The position numbers were made by a program, and so were the translations under genes. The notes under the pieces are model-generated. The model did no database searches. It saw nothing but the letters and a program-made list of their open reading frames with translations, and was not told the DNA's origin. A stretch of DNA of 64,000 nucleotides from CAVQAH01 sp963784195 (GTDB taxonomy: Bacteria; Acidobacteriota; Vicinamibacteria; Vicinamibacterales; 2-12-FULL-66-21): NCBI GenBank assembly GCA_963784195.1, contig CAWARA010000016.1, forward strand, positions 496,001-560,000, in the 5' to 3' direction. Below, piece by piece: positions 49,915 to 59,465 of the stretch (position 1 is its first letter; the number at the start of each line of letters is the position of its first letter).

Positions 49915-51850
49915 ATGGCTAGGAAAGTCATCGACATGGCAAGAACAGGACCGTGGGCGCAACGCTGGGCGGTCCGCGTGTCCCTCATGTTCATCGTGGC
50001 GGTGGGGCTGATCTTCGTTCGTACCCTGCTGGCGGTGCACAACACAGGCGCGTTCGAGCTGGACGGGAACGCGAGTGAGTGTTCCCTTACTGGACCGGAC
50101 GACTGGGACCGGGTCTGTTACGAGGAGGCCATTAAGGAAGGCCTCGACCCCACAGATGCAACAGACCGCTGCACCGCCACTGGCGGCACCGAGATTGGTG
50201 GCGACCCGGCGATAGCCGTAGCGTGGACGGCGGAAAGCGCGCGGGCGGCCACGATCTTCACGGGCGGCGGCTCGAAGGATCCGCAGGACATCAGTGACTG
50301 GGCCTGGAAGAACGACCCGACTTGCCGGAGACGAGCTCCACGGCGGCTTGCCGGACAAGGACAACCTCCTGCACGCCTACGCAGTCCGCTACTCGCTCGC
50401 CCCCACGGCGCCTGGGCTAACGGGCCAGGGACCTGTCCGAACGGCACGGCGATATGGATGGCGACGGCAACAATCCCGAAGTAGATGACCCGAACACACC
50501 GAACGTGGACGAGAGTGAGCTGGTATTCGACCGATCTCCGTGCGACGTGCTGTTCTTCGGCTTGGATCGCTTCGACAACAGCGGTGACGCGCAGACAGGG
50601 GTTCTGGTTCCTGCAGGACCAGGTGGGGCTCTCGACCGGAAAAAGAGCGGCGGCGGCTTTGCCTTCAGCGGCCTGCACACCCAAGGTGACCTGCTGGTCA
50701 TCAGTAACTTCAGCAATGGCGGCGACAACTCGACGATCAGCGTCTACAAGTGGGATCCCACGGTCACCGGCAACCTGAGACTGCTGCGGCGAATCCACTG
50801 CGGCGAACTGCGCCACCTCTCCAGAAGGCGACCCCTTCTGCGGACTCGTGAATCCCGCGGGACTGACGACGTCGCCGTGGAGCTTCCTCGACAAGAGTGG
50901 CAACACGAACTGCGCTAAATGGCGAGTTCTACGAGGCTGGCATCAACCTGTCGCTGCTCGGCCTCGCCGGCGAGTGCTTCTCGACCGTGGTTTCCGAGAC
51001 GCGCTCCTCGACCTCAGCGACGGCGACGCTGAAGGACTTCATCATCGGACAGTTTGCGAACTGCATCCCGGGCTTGACGACTCAGGCGTCAGCCACGGGC
51101 GCTGTGGCCCCGGGTACTCCTGTAACCGATCTCGCCACGATCTTGGTAACTGGAGGCGACAACCCGCCTGATCCGACAGGTGGCGTGACGTTCTTCCTCT
51201 GCGGCCCTGGCGCCAACGGAGGAACACCGAACTGCGACGGGACTACCGGCAACGTAGGCACTCAGATCGGAACCGCAGTGACGCTAAGCAACGGGGCCTG
51301 CAACCCTGTGAGCCCGAACGACACGGATGGTTTGCGGTGCGCACGGTCGCTGAGTGTGAACGACATTAGTCAGACTGGCGCGCGAGGGCCTCTTGCCGCC
51401 GGCATTTACTGTTTCCGCGCTGAGTGGCCTGGCGATACCACCTACCCGGGTCCTTTCAGTCACACAAACACCACTACCGAGTGCTTCACGGTCTCGGTGA
51501 TTTCGACGACTACCACTACGGCGCAGGATTGGCTGCCGAACGACACGGGTACTGTCACCGCGGGCTCGGCCACCAAGCTCAACGGGTCGCTAAAGTTCAC
51601 CCTGCACGCCGGCGGCAACTGTACCGGGTCGGTTCTGAGACCTGCTGAAACGATCACGATCGCGAATCTGGATTCCCCCGTGACCAGAAGCACAAGCAAC
51701 GGCAGCGATCCGCTTACCGCGGTTAAGGTGCTCGCAACGGCGATCGTCTCCTGGAAGGTGGAATGGGACAGCACTGATGCCGGGGTTGCGGATTCGTCGC
51801 ATTGTCAGGCGACGAGTCTCACGATCAACAACCTCGGAACGATCCCGTAA
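49915..51850 (+). CDS. Secreted DNA-island surface protein with GGGSKDPQDI domain (about six frameshifts)
   Basis: Exported protein of about 640 residues with an N-terminal hydrophobic signal (about 20-42). It then carries GAFELDGNASE and DDWDRVC, followed by the conserved run TIFTGGGSKDPQDISDWAW, LPDKDNLLHAYAVRY, LFFGLDRFDNSGDAQTG, and GDLLVISNFSNGGDNSTISVYKWDP. I recognise this order from secreted proteins of Chloroflexi and Actinobacteria, where it precedes SpaA-like or Ig domains. The C-terminal half (GGVTFFLCGPGANGGTPNC and ATAIVSWKVEWDSTD) is Ig-like with Cys pairs. Frame changes lie near 50325, 50445, 50600, 50640, 50800 and 50915. It shares leader R2 and the C-terminal module with the gene at 44203. 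Confidence 0.78.
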
Positions 51851-51885
51851 CGTGGCGGCCTGAAGAACTAACTTTTGAGGACGAG

Positions 51886-51912
51886 AGGCCCCGGACGATC
51901 CGGGGCCTTTCG
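51886..51912. terminator. Bidirectional intrinsic terminator
   Basis: AGGCCCCGGA-CGA-TCCGGGGCCT followed by TTCGTTT. It lies between the convergent stops at 51850 and 51978. Confidence 0.85.
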
Positions 51913-51977
51913 TTTGTCCATGGAGGAGGGAGTTTGCAGCGCGATCGAACGAACTGCGCATGCTGGCGCCGGTAACG

Positions 51978-52391
51978 CTATGCGCCACCCACGTTGAACT
52001 GAATCGAACCAATGTCGTAGGACTTGACACCCTCGATGTAGTACAGCCGTGCGGTGCACTCCGCGGGACCCGATGTCCAGGAGCGAGAGGACAAAGTAAG
52101 CACCGAGGTCAGCGGCCACAATGCGCCGTAAACGACGTCACCGTCCTGGAAGCACACGAGCTGAACGTGGGGCTGCGTGGTCTCGGACGTCCAGACTTTG
52201 AACGTGATCTTCTCACCCCAGTCGGGTCCCTGGTTGCCGTTGTAGTCGGCCACCATGCTCCACTCGAGCGTGTAGTCTTCCGCAGTATTATTCTGGCCCT
52301 TGCCTTTGCCTTTGCCTTGCTGTCCCACTGCCGAGAGCGCAACGCCGGACGCCAGGACCACGACCGCCGCCAGGATCACCAATCGCTTCAT
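51978..52391 (-). CDS. Small secreted protein, paralog 1
   Basis: Protein of 137 residues with a signal peptide (MKRLVILAAVVVLASGVALSA) and a short Gly/Lys-rich linker (GKGKGKG). The mature domain has NGNQGPDWGEKITFKV, HVQLVCFQDGDVVYG, LSSRSWTSGPAECTARLYYI and a C-terminal GSIQFNV, all shared with the two genes upstream. Two cysteines (in LVC and AEC) probably form a disulfide. No known family is recognised. ATG 52391 sits behind AGGAGGAG. The order of three copies on one strand, each with a separate terminator, indicates independent transcripts. Confidence 0.75.
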   Translation of the reverse strand: MKRLVILAAVVVLASGVALSAVGQQGKGKGKGQNNTAEDYTLEWSMVADYNGNQGPDWGEKITFKVWTSETTQPHVQLVCFQDGDVVYGALWPLTSVLTLSSRSWTSGPAECTARLYYIEGVKSYDIGSIQFNVGGA

Positions 52392-52602
52392 AACTCCTCC
52401 TTCAAACCGGCACGGCGTGGCTGGCTGGGGTGGGGCCACCATCTACTGTCTAGTCCTGGGCAGAACCGCAACTGATGTGCCATCCGAGTGGAATTCGGAA
52501 TCCCTCAAAAACCTCAGTGAAACTGCTAGACTCCGGGCGTCATCCCTTGACGCGCCCCTCTCGCATCCGCATCTCTGAAGCTGCAATTACAGATCTGGAA
52601 TG

Positions 52603-52631
52603 AAAAGACCCCGGCGATCCGGGGTCTTTAG
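52603..52631. terminator. Intrinsic terminator of paralog 2
   Basis: AAAGACCCCGG-CGAT-CCGGGGTCTTT, about 50 bp beyond the stop of paralog 2 (minus direction), with an A/T-rich side. 52392-52602 upstream of paralog 1 shows nothing else. Confidence 0.85.
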
Positions 52632-52682
52632 TCGTGACAGTGGTGCCTTGACCCAAGGCCTTGGCGAACACTCCGCCGAGCG

Positions 52683-53138
52683 TTACTCGTAAACGGTGAG
52701 GGTGATCGACGTGAGATCGACCGTCGACGTGACGTTGATGTAATAGAGTTTTGCAACGCAGCTCGCGGCACCCCCCTGCCATGAATTCGAAGACAATTTC
52801 ATGACCTGCGTCCACGGCCACGGATAGCTCGCGTAGTAGCCCGTTGAGGCTCCATAGACGACTTCACCGTTCTGAGAGCACGTGAGGCTGACGTGCGGCT
52901 CCGTCGTTGCCGTCGTCGAGACGTTGAACCTAACGCTGTCGCCCCAGTTGGGGAGTCCGTTTCCGTTAACGTCGTTCACCATCACGAGCGTGAGGCTGCC
53001 ACTCCCGCCGCTAGGCTTCCCTTTGGGACCGCCGTTGCCGCCACGCGCTTCCGAAGGGCTGTTGGGATTTGCTCCCCCGCTGCACGCGATGCTTGCAACG
53101 AATATCGCCACCGATGCCAGGATCACCAACCTGCGCAT
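52683..53138 (-). CDS. Small lipoprotein-like secreted protein, paralog 2
   Basis: Protein of 151 residues. The N-terminus MRRLVILASVAIFVASIACSGG has a lipobox-like SIAC, so lipid attachment at Cys19 or so is likely. A Gly/Lys/Pro-rich linker (GGNGGPKGKPSGGSG) leads to the shared domain: SLTLVMVNDVNGNGLPNWGDSVRF, HVSLTCSQNGEVVYG, WPWTQVMKLSSNSWQGGAASCVAKLYYINV and a final beta strand. Compared with paralog 1 it has an extra segment YYASYPWPW. ATG 53138 follows a GGAGGAG site. Function unknown; an extracellular binding role is a guess. Confidence 0.75.
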   Translation of the reverse strand: MRRLVILASVAIFVASIACSGGANPNSPSEARGGNGGPKGKPSGGSGSLTLVMVNDVNGNGLPNWGDSVRFNVSTTATTEPHVSLTCSQNGEVVYGASTGYYASYPWPWTQVMKLSSNSWQGGAASCVAKLYYINVTSTVDLTSITLTVYE

Positions 53139-53411
53139 AATCGCTCCTCCTCCAAGACTTCAGGTGGACGCGGGAGCTAACGTTGTTGGGGGTGCAGCGG
53201 GAGCTACTGTGGCAACGCGGAATGCCAGGCGACGCTGGCAGGCTAATCGGGCAAAAGCTTCAATGAATGGAGCGATAATGGCTGCGACAGCCGCAGTATC
53301 CCTCAGGGCGGGGAACGATTCGGCTTGAGTGAGCGAGATTACAGATCCGAAACAATTCGTTCGGGCATACAAACATGTCGGCAGTTGAATAAGCGAATGG
53401 CCGAGATTTAC

Positions 53412-53441
53412 GGAAGGCCCCGAACGGGACGGGGCCTTCGA
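53412..53441. terminator. Intrinsic terminator of paralog 3
   Basis: GAAGGCCCCG-AACGGGA-CGGGGCCTTC, just beyond the stop at 53489 in the minus direction. The rest of 53139-53488 shows no gene. Confidence 0.8.
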
Positions 53442-53488
53442 TTGGCTCACGAGCGTCGAGATGGAACTGGAAGGCGGACCGATCTCCT

Positions 53489-53986
53489 TCATTGTACGCG
53501 GTGAAGCTGCATCGTCGTGATAGTGATCGTCGACGTGCACATTGATGGAATAGAGCCTCGCGACGCAACTGGCCGAACCACTCTGCCATGCGGTTGACGA
53601 CAACTTCATGATTTGGGTCCAAGGCCACGGATAGCTAGCGTAGTATCCAGTCTGAGGCGCCATAGACGACCGCACCGTTCTGAGAGCACGTAACACTGAC
53701 GTGCGGCTCAGTGGTGGCCGATGTCGAAACGTCGAACCTGATGCTGTCACCCCAATTCGGAAGCCCATTTCCGGTTGACATCGTTGACCATCACGAGTGT
53801 GAGGCTGCCACTGCCACCAGTACTGCCACCGCCACCAGTACCGCTACCCCCTTTACCGCCCCTGGCTTCGGTCGCCGACGGGCCGGTGACCGTGGCCGAC
53901 GCTCCTTCGCTGGAGTTGTCACGCGAGCAATTCGCGCTGCTCGCAGCCAATACCACCACCGCCGCTAAAGTCACCAATTTGTGCAT
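53489..53986 (-). CDS. Small lipoprotein-like secreted protein, paralog 3 (three frameshifts)
   Basis: About 163 residues. MHKLVTLAAVVVLAASSANCSRD has a lipobox-like SANC, followed by a Gly/Ser-rich linker. The shared domain is broken by frame changes near 53770, 53660 and 53537: SLTLVMVNDVN, then LPNWGDSIRF and HVSVTCSQNGAVVYG, then YYASYPWPWTQIMKLSSTAW and ASCVARLYSINV, ending with a Thr/Ile-rich strand at TGA 53489-53491. It is closer to paralog 2 than to paralog 1 (both have YYASYPWPW). ATG 53986. Confidence 0.7.
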
Positions 53987-54517
53987 GCCTCTCCCTCCTT
54001 CGAACAGCCGGTGTGGCGCTGCGAACCGGTCCCCGTCAGACCTGTCCAAGCGGCGTGGCGTACTTGATCTGTACGATCACGCGCTCCACACCCGGCGAAC
54101 GACGCCCTGGGGGCGTCACGGAACACCGACGAATTAATTGGATGGAACCCTCGCGAGCTCGCGAGGGCATAAACACGTTAAGCAACACCGACCGCTGCGT
54201 CAAGGCTAAAGGCAAGGTCATCAATAGTTTATGGGTTGCATACGACATCAGTTACTTAAATGACTTGTCATGATGCCGCTCCTCATGAGCCCTGACCTTG
54301 ATTTGCCGCGATGGGGGTCGTTTCTCCTTGGCAAGAAGTACACCGTGACGAAAACACGCAGAATTACACGTGTTTTCAGTAAGCAGCCTACCGGTCGACG
54401 GCAGGGTTAGAGTAACTGTTACATCTCGTGGTCTGATGAGCTGTGTAATTCTGGAAAGAACCGCAAAACTGGCGCGCTTGTGATAGCCACGCAGGCTGCT
54501 CAAGCGGAGGAATTGAC
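53987..54517. other. Gene-free segment with two dyads, right edge of the island
   Basis: Contains a perfect 20-bp palindrome at 54148-54167 (CCCTCGCGAG and its complement) and a hairpin at 54350-54377 (GAAAACACG, 10-nt loop, CGTGTTTTC) upstream of the xylulokinase gene. GC is lower around 54180-54290. No gene is convincing. The second hairpin could be an operator or leader structure for the kinase. Confidence 0.5.
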
Positions 54518-56107
54518 GTGTCGATTTATCTCGGTCTGGATTCCAGCACGCAAAGCCTGACGGCAACGGTTATCGAGGTCGAGGACCCGCGCGGCTCGGT
54601 CGTCGCGACCCGAACGTTCCAGTTCGACGAGGCGTTGCCGGCCTACGGCACCCGCCACGGCGTGTTGCCGTCACACAGTGGAGCCGTCGTCCACGCGCCG
54701 CCGCTCATGTGGGCGGAGGCGCTCGAGATCATGTTCGACGCGCTGACGCGCGAGCACGACATCGACTGGAGCCAGCTGCGCGCGATTTCCGGATCGGCTC
54801 AACAGCACGGCAGCGTCTACCTGAATGCCCTGGCAACTGATCGACTGGCAAGGCTCGACGGCACAGGCGGCATTGCGTCACAGCTCGCAGATGTTCTCTC
54901 CCGCGCGACGTCGCCAATCTGGATGGACTCGAGCACCACGGAGGACTGCCGCGCGATCGAAGCGGCCGTCGGCGGAGCGTCGACCCTTGCGGCGCTCACC
55001 GGCTCTCGTGCGTTCGAGCGCTTCACAGGCCCGCAGATTCGCAAGTTCGCGCGGGAAGATCCGTCGGGCTATCAACGAACAGACAGAATTCATCTCGTCA
55101 GCTCGTGGATGGCGTCGCTCCTGGCCGGCGCACACGCGCCGATCGACAGGGGCGACGGCTCCGGCATGAACCTGATGGATCTCGCCGCCGGCCAGTGGTC
55201 GCGCGCGGCACTCGACGCCACGGCTCCGGACCTTGATTCGAAGCTCGCGCCACTCGTTCCCTCTTCAACGATTGTTGGAACACTGTCGCCTTACTGGATG
55301 CGACGCTTCAATCTCCCCGCGGCGCGCGTCGCTGCCTGGTCGGGAGACAACCTGTGCAGCCTGGTGGGCACGGGGCTCGTTCAGGAAGGCCAGATCGCGA
55401 TCTCGCTCGGCACCAGCGACACGATCTTCGGCGTGATGTCGAAGCCATCGGTCAGCCCCGATGGCACCGGCCACGTCTTCGCGTCGCCCACGGGTGAGTT
55501 CATGGGCATGACGGTCTTCAAGAACGGATCGCTCGCGCGTGAACGGATCCGCGACGCGTGCGGCCTTGATTGGAATGGCTTCTCGGACGCGCTCCGGCGC
55601 ACCACACCAGGCAACGGCGGCGCCATGATGCTGCCGTGGTTCGACCCCGAAATCACGCCACCAGTCCTGACACCTGGGGTACGGACAGCGGGACTTTCAG
55701 AGCCACACGGCCCGGCCCACGTTCGCGCCGTCATCGAGGCACAGATGATGTCGATGGCCTTGCACAGCCGGTGGATGCGAGTGACGCCTTCCGAGATCCG
55801 CGCAACGGGCGGCGCCGCCACCAACCGCGAGATCATGCAGGTCGCCGCAGACGTGTTCGGGGTCCCCGTTCAGCGTTTGCAGCTGGCGAATTCAGCAGCG
55901 CTCGGTGCCGCACTGCGCGCGTGGCACGCCGATGCGCTGGCTGACGCGTCGCCAGTCGCCTGGCGCGACATCGTCGCCGGCTTCACCGATCCCGTAGCCG
56001 GATCGCGAGTAGCCCCGATTCCGGCGAATGTCGAAATCTATCGGCGCGCAATGCGAGAATTTGAAGACTGGCAGTCCCGTGTCTTGTCAGAGATCAGTCG
56101 TCCATAG
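54518..56107 (+). CDS. xylB: FGGY-family carbohydrate kinase, xylulokinase
   Basis: ATP-dependent sugar kinase of 529 residues, probably phosphorylating D-xylulose. N-terminal domain: LGLDSSTQSLTATVIE (phosphate 1 motif), GSAQQHGSVYL, WMDSSTTEDCRAI and GSGMNLMDL. C-terminal domain: LGTSDTIFGVMS and the adenosine motif GGAATNREIMQVAADVFGVPV. The length and the long DSSTTEDC segment fit the larger, eukaryote-like xylulokinases better than the E. coli type. The start is GTG 54518, behind GCGGAGGA. The stop at 56105-56107 lies in the left arm of degenerate hairpin L. It is followed at a distance by a LacI regulator and AraD on either strand, indicating a pentose locus. Confidence 0.88.
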   Translation: MSIYLGLDSSTQSLTATVIEVEDPRGSVVATRTFQFDEALPAYGTRHGVLPSHSGAVVHAPPLMWAEALEIMFDALTREHDIDWSQLRAISGSAQQHGSVYLNALATDRLARLDGTGGIASQLADVLSRATSPIWMDSSTTEDCRAIEAAVGGASTLAALTGSRAFERFTGPQIRKFAREDPSGYQRTDRIHLVSSWMASLLAGAHAPIDRGDGSGMNLMDLAAGQWSRAALDATAPDLDSKLAPLVPSSTIVGTLSPYWMRRFNLPAARVAAWSGDNLCSLVGTGLVQEGQIAISLGTSDTIFGVMSKPSVSPDGTGHVFASPTGEFMGMTVFKNGSLARERIRDACGLDWNGFSDALRRTTPGNGGAMMLPWFDPEITPPVLTPGVRTAGLSEPHGPAHVRAVIEAQMMSMALHSRWMRVTPSEIRATGGAATNREIMQVAADVFGVPVQRLQLANSAALGAALRAWHADALADASPVAWRDIVAGFTDPVAGSRVAPIPANVEIYRRAMREFEDWQSRVLSEISRP

Positions 56108-56162
56108 TCCGGTCTGATGACGCGCCGTTCGGCGAGACACGGACTACGAGCTACGAACCACG
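56096..56162. repeat. Hairpin L: degenerate heptamer hairpin overlapping the xylB stop
   Basis: The right arm (about 56130-56162) reads CGGCGAGACACGGACTACGAG-type complement of CGTAGTC units. The left arm (56096-56120) is short and imperfect and contains the xylB TAG. Confidence 0.65.
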
Positions 56163-56237
56163 GCGGCAGCCAAGTGATAGACTTCCGGATTCAGCGATAA
56201 ACGATGAACATCGCAGAGATCGCCAGGCGCGCGAACG
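56161..56237 (+). repeat. Direct repeat, left copy, of the lacI upstream region and start
   Basis: About 77 bp match 58212-58289 with few differences: GGCGGCAGCCAAGTGATA, ATTCAGCGATAAACGATG and the first 11 codons of lacI. The two copies flank the TMTC-like gene. Confidence 0.88.
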
Positions 56238-56263
56238 TGATGACGTCGCCTATGGGATATGCC
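56204..56263 (+). pseudogene. Truncated copy of the lacI 5' end
   Basis: The ATG at 56204 gives MNIAEIARRANV, identical to the first residues of the intact regulator at 58255, then diverges into MTSPMGYA and stops. It is a duplicated gene fragment made when the intervening TMTC-like gene was acquired or copied. Confidence 0.85.
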
Positions 56264-58186
56264 TAACCCGCGCTCGCGAAGACGAGGCCAGCAAGCTGGG
56301 GAATGGTCGCGAGCACGTCAGCGCGAGGCCGTCAACCCTCTTCGCGCTGATGCACCCGGCCGCCGTGGCCGGCTGCTCTGGATCTCGCTTGGCTTGATCG
56401 TCGCCAACGTCCTGGTCTATTGGGCGGTGCGCCGCTATAGTTTCGTCAACTTCGGCGATCAGTTCGTGTACCGACACTCCTCGCCTCGCCGACGGCCTAA
56501 CGTGGCAAGGCGTCGTGTGGGCGTTCACGACGGGCCATCAGTATAACTGGCATCCGTTGACCTGGGTGTCACACATGCTCGACGTACAGCTGTACGGCAT
56601 GCAGGCGGACCGCCATCATCTCACCAACCTCCTCCTGCACATCGTCAACACGCTGCTGTTGTTCAGGGTGCTTTATCGCATGACGGGTGCGGTGGGCAGC
56701 AGCGGTTTCGTCGCTGCGTTGTTTGCCGTCCATCCGTTGCACGTCGAACCGGTCGCCTGGCTCGCGGGACGAAAGGACGTCCTCGGCGCGCTGTTCATGG
56801 ATGCTCACGCTGGGGAGCTATGTCAGCTACGTGCGGCGGCCGCGGCGAACGCGCTACGTGCTGGTGCTCGTGTGGTTCGCGCTCGGGCTGCTGGCGAAAC
56901 CGATCCTGGCGACGCTGCCGTTCGTGTTGCTGCTGCTCGACTACTGGCCCCTTGGCCGTGTGAGATTCGCCGACGCCGCGGCGTCGCCGCACGAAGCGAC
57001 GCGCAGTCCAGAGGATCGAGGGGTGTGGGTTCAGTTGCTGCGAGAGAAGGCGCCGATGTTCGCGCTCGCCGTCACGGCGATTCTCGTGACTGTCCTCGTC
57101 CAGCAGCGAGACGGCGCCGCCGTTGGCCTCAATCACGTGCCCCGGATGCTGCTCGCAGGAAACGCCTTCGTGTCGTACGTGACCTACGTCGGCAAGATGC
57201 TGTGGCCAGCGCGATTGGCGGCTTTTTACCCTTACACGTCGTTGCCGTCCTGGCAGGTGACGGGATCTGCTCTGGTTCTGGTCGCCGCCTTCTGTGTTGC
57301 CCTGTGGTCCGCCCGCCGTCACCCGTATGTACTCGTGGGATGGCTTTGGTACGTTGGTACGCTCGTTCCGGTGATCGGCCTCGTACAGGTCAGCAATCAA
57401 CGGATGGCAGATCGCTACACTTATATGCCGCTGATCGGGTTGTTCCTCATTCTTGCGTGGGGTGTGCCGGACCTCCTCGCGGGATGGCGCCGCAGGCAGA
57501 TCGCGTTGTCAGTCGCCGCTGGGATGGTTTTGATCGCGTGCGTGACCACTGCACGCGAGCAGGTCCGCACGTGGGAAAACCGACTCACGCTCTGGCAGCA
57601 CGCGGCAGACGTCACCACCAACAATTTCATGGCGCATAGCAACCTGGCCGAGGTAGCCGCAAGTCAGGAGAAGTTCGACGAGGCGATTGCGCACTTGAAG
57701 GAAGCGGTGCGTCTCCGGCCGCGTTCCGCGAACGCGCGCTTCATGCTGGGGGATACCCTGAATCGCGCAGGAAAAGTGGACGAGGCCGTGGCCGAGTACA
57801 GCGAGATCGTACGCATCGCTCCTCAGTTCGCAGAAGCACACAACAGTCTTGGAGTCGCGTTGAAAGCGCAAGGGAAGGCCAGCGAAGCCACCACGCATTT
57901 TACGGAGGCGGCGCGTTTGAAACCGTAATTCGCGGAGGCGCGTTACAACTTCGGGCGGGCACTGGCCGAGCAGGAGCGATTCGACGAGGCAATTCCTGAA
58001 ATGTTGGAGGCTGTGCGACTCAAACCCAACCAGGCGGCATGGCACTACGATCTGGCGGGCTGTTATTACGCGAAGGGCGATACCGAGCAGGCGAGTCGGC
58101 ACCTCGAGAGAACGTTGAAGCTCGACCCGAAGCATAAGGCGGCGCGGCGCGCGCTGAGCGATCTGAAACGGCAACGCGCGCGATGA
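56259..58186 (+). CDS. TMTC-like membrane glycosyltransferase with C-terminal TPRs (two frameshifts, one nonsense codon)
   Basis: Polytopic protein of about 640 residues. First helix at about residues 40-58, then TWQGVVWAFTTGHQYNWHPLTWVSHMLD, HHLTNLLLHIVNTLLLF, FVAALFAVHPLHVEPVAWLAGRKDVLGALF and LLAKPILATLPFVLLLLDYWPL, typical of TPR-bearing glycosyltransferase-C proteins related to eukaryotic TMTC O-mannosyltransferases. Further helices follow, then at least five TPR units (for example AHLKEAVRLRPRSANARF, AEYSEIVRIAPQFAEAHNSLG). Frame changes lie near 56467 and 56795. An in-frame TAA at 57926-57928 stands where GAA is expected, and reading resumes as FAEARYNFGRALAEQE. ATG 56259 is tentative. 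Donor and acceptor are unknown. Confidence 0.82.
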
Positions 58187-58211
58187 GCCCATGTCGACTG
58201 TTACACGGCAG

Positions 58212-58289
58212 CGGCGGCAGCCAAGTGATACACTCCAGCATTCAGCGATAAACGATGAACATCGCCGAGATCGCCAGGCGCGCCAACGT
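58212..58289 (+). repeat. Direct repeat, right copy, at the intact lacI start
   Basis: Matches 56161-56237; contains the lacI upstream region and codons 1-11. No repeat of transposon type is seen at either edge of the insert. Confidence 0.88.
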
Positions 58290-59262
58290 CTCGACTGCCA
58301 CCGTCTCACGCGCCATCAACCAGAGCGGGCCGGTCAAGGCGGCGACCGCGCGGAAGGTGTGGCGCGCGATATCCGAGCTCAATTACTACCCGAACAGCCA
58401 CGCCCGGGCGCTGGTCTCCGGCCGCAGCCGTATGATCGGGCTCATCGTCTCGGACATCACCAACCCGTTCTTCCCCGAGCTGATTCGCAGCTTCGAGACG
58501 CAGGCGTCGCAACAGCAGTACGACCTGCTCTTCACGAGCACCGACTATCTGACGAGCAGGATGACGACCTGTCTCCGGCGCATGCTCGAGCGCAAGGTCG
58601 ACGGCGTTGCGATGATGACGTCGGAAATGGACATGAGCCTGATCAAAGAGCTCGGCCGGCGCGGCGTGCCGCTGGTGTTCATGGACGTCGGTCAGGTCGG
58701 TCCGAAGATGAGCCACGTCGCGATCGACTACGCCAACGGCGTCAAGCAGGCCGTCGATCATCTCGTCGCGCTCGGCCACAAGCAGATCGGCTTCATCAGC
58801 GGTCCGCTCGATCTGCACTCCGCGCGAACCCGCAGGCAGGCGTTTCTGGACGCCGTGCGCGGACACGGGCTCTCGCCCGACAAACGGCTGATTCGCGAAG
58901 GGACGCATACCGCAGAGGGCGGACAGAAGGCCATGGCCGCGATCCTCCGTCTCTCGCGGCATCCCACCGCGGTCGTCTCGTCGAACGACTGGACCGCCAT
59001 CGGAGCCCTGCACGCCATCCATGCCGCGGGGCTGCGCGTGCCGTCGGATATTTCACTCGTCGGGTTCGACGACATCCCGCTCGTCAGCTACACGAATCCT
59101 TCTCTCACCACCGTGCGAATGTCGGCCGCCGACGTCGGGTCGACGGCGTTCGACGCGCTGTTCAAGCTGATTGGCGGTGAACGTTTGGAAGGGGATGTGT
59201 ATCAGGTGCCGACGCGGTTGATCGTCAGGGAATCAACGACGAAGCCAGCGGCTCGTCGGTAG
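58255..59262 (+). CDS. LacI-family transcriptional regulator
   Basis: DNA-binding repressor of 335 residues. The HTH is at residues 2-24 (IAEIARRANVSTATVSRAINQSG), the hinge helix contains NSHARALVSGRS, and the periplasmic-binding-like domain has IGLIVSDITNPFFPELI, GHKQIGFISGP, AVVSSNDWTAIGAL and VGFDDIPLVSYTNPSLTTV. The effector is probably a sugar. Given xylulokinase upstream and AraD/ribulokinase downstream on the other strand, a pentose is likely, but this is contextual. The start ATG 58255 lies in a direct repeat whose other copy is at 56204. Confidence 0.92.
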   Translation: MNIAEIARRANVSTATVSRAINQSGPVKAATARKVWRAISELNYYPNSHARALVSGRSRMIGLIVSDITNPFFPELIRSFETQASQQQYDLLFTSTDYLTSRMTTCLRRMLERKVDGVAMMTSEMDMSLIKELGRRGVPLVFMDVGQVGPKMSHVAIDYANGVKQAVDHLVALGHKQIGFISGPLDLHSARTRRQAFLDAVRGHGLSPDKRLIREGTHTAEGGQKAMAAILRLSRHPTAVVSSNDWTAIGALHAIHAAGLRVPSDISLVGFDDIPLVSYTNPSLTTVRMSAADVGSTAFDALFKLIGGERLEGDVYQVPTRLIVRESTTKPAARR

Positions 59263-59370
59263 ACGGATCCGCCGCCGGCGGCCCTTTCTCCTTTGCCGGC
59301 CCGGGCGTCACCACTAGCCGTCTTGACACGTGGAAACTTGCACCATTCGAGTCAAGTTTCCTCACCAGAC

Positions 59371-59395
59371 GGCGGCCCCGCGAAGCGGGGTTTCA
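59371..59395 (+). terminator. Candidate terminator after lacI
   Basis: CCCCGC-GAA-GCGGGG (59376-59390) followed by TTTC. It is 110 bp beyond the lacI stop and 70 bp before the kinase start. Confidence 0.5.
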
Positions 59396-59465
59396 AGCAA
59401 TGCCACCTAGCGAGGCGGAGCCGCTTGGGTCTGAGGCGCAGTCTCGCTAGAATCAGCCTCGAGCC

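Noticed and set aside
54036..54248. 70-codon minus-strand open frame at the right edge of the island
   Set aside because: It runs through the 20-bp palindrome and shows no recognisable protein.
56161..58289. Attachment sites of an integrative element
   Set aside because: No integrase or tRNA target; the repeat is simply the lacI leader and first codons.
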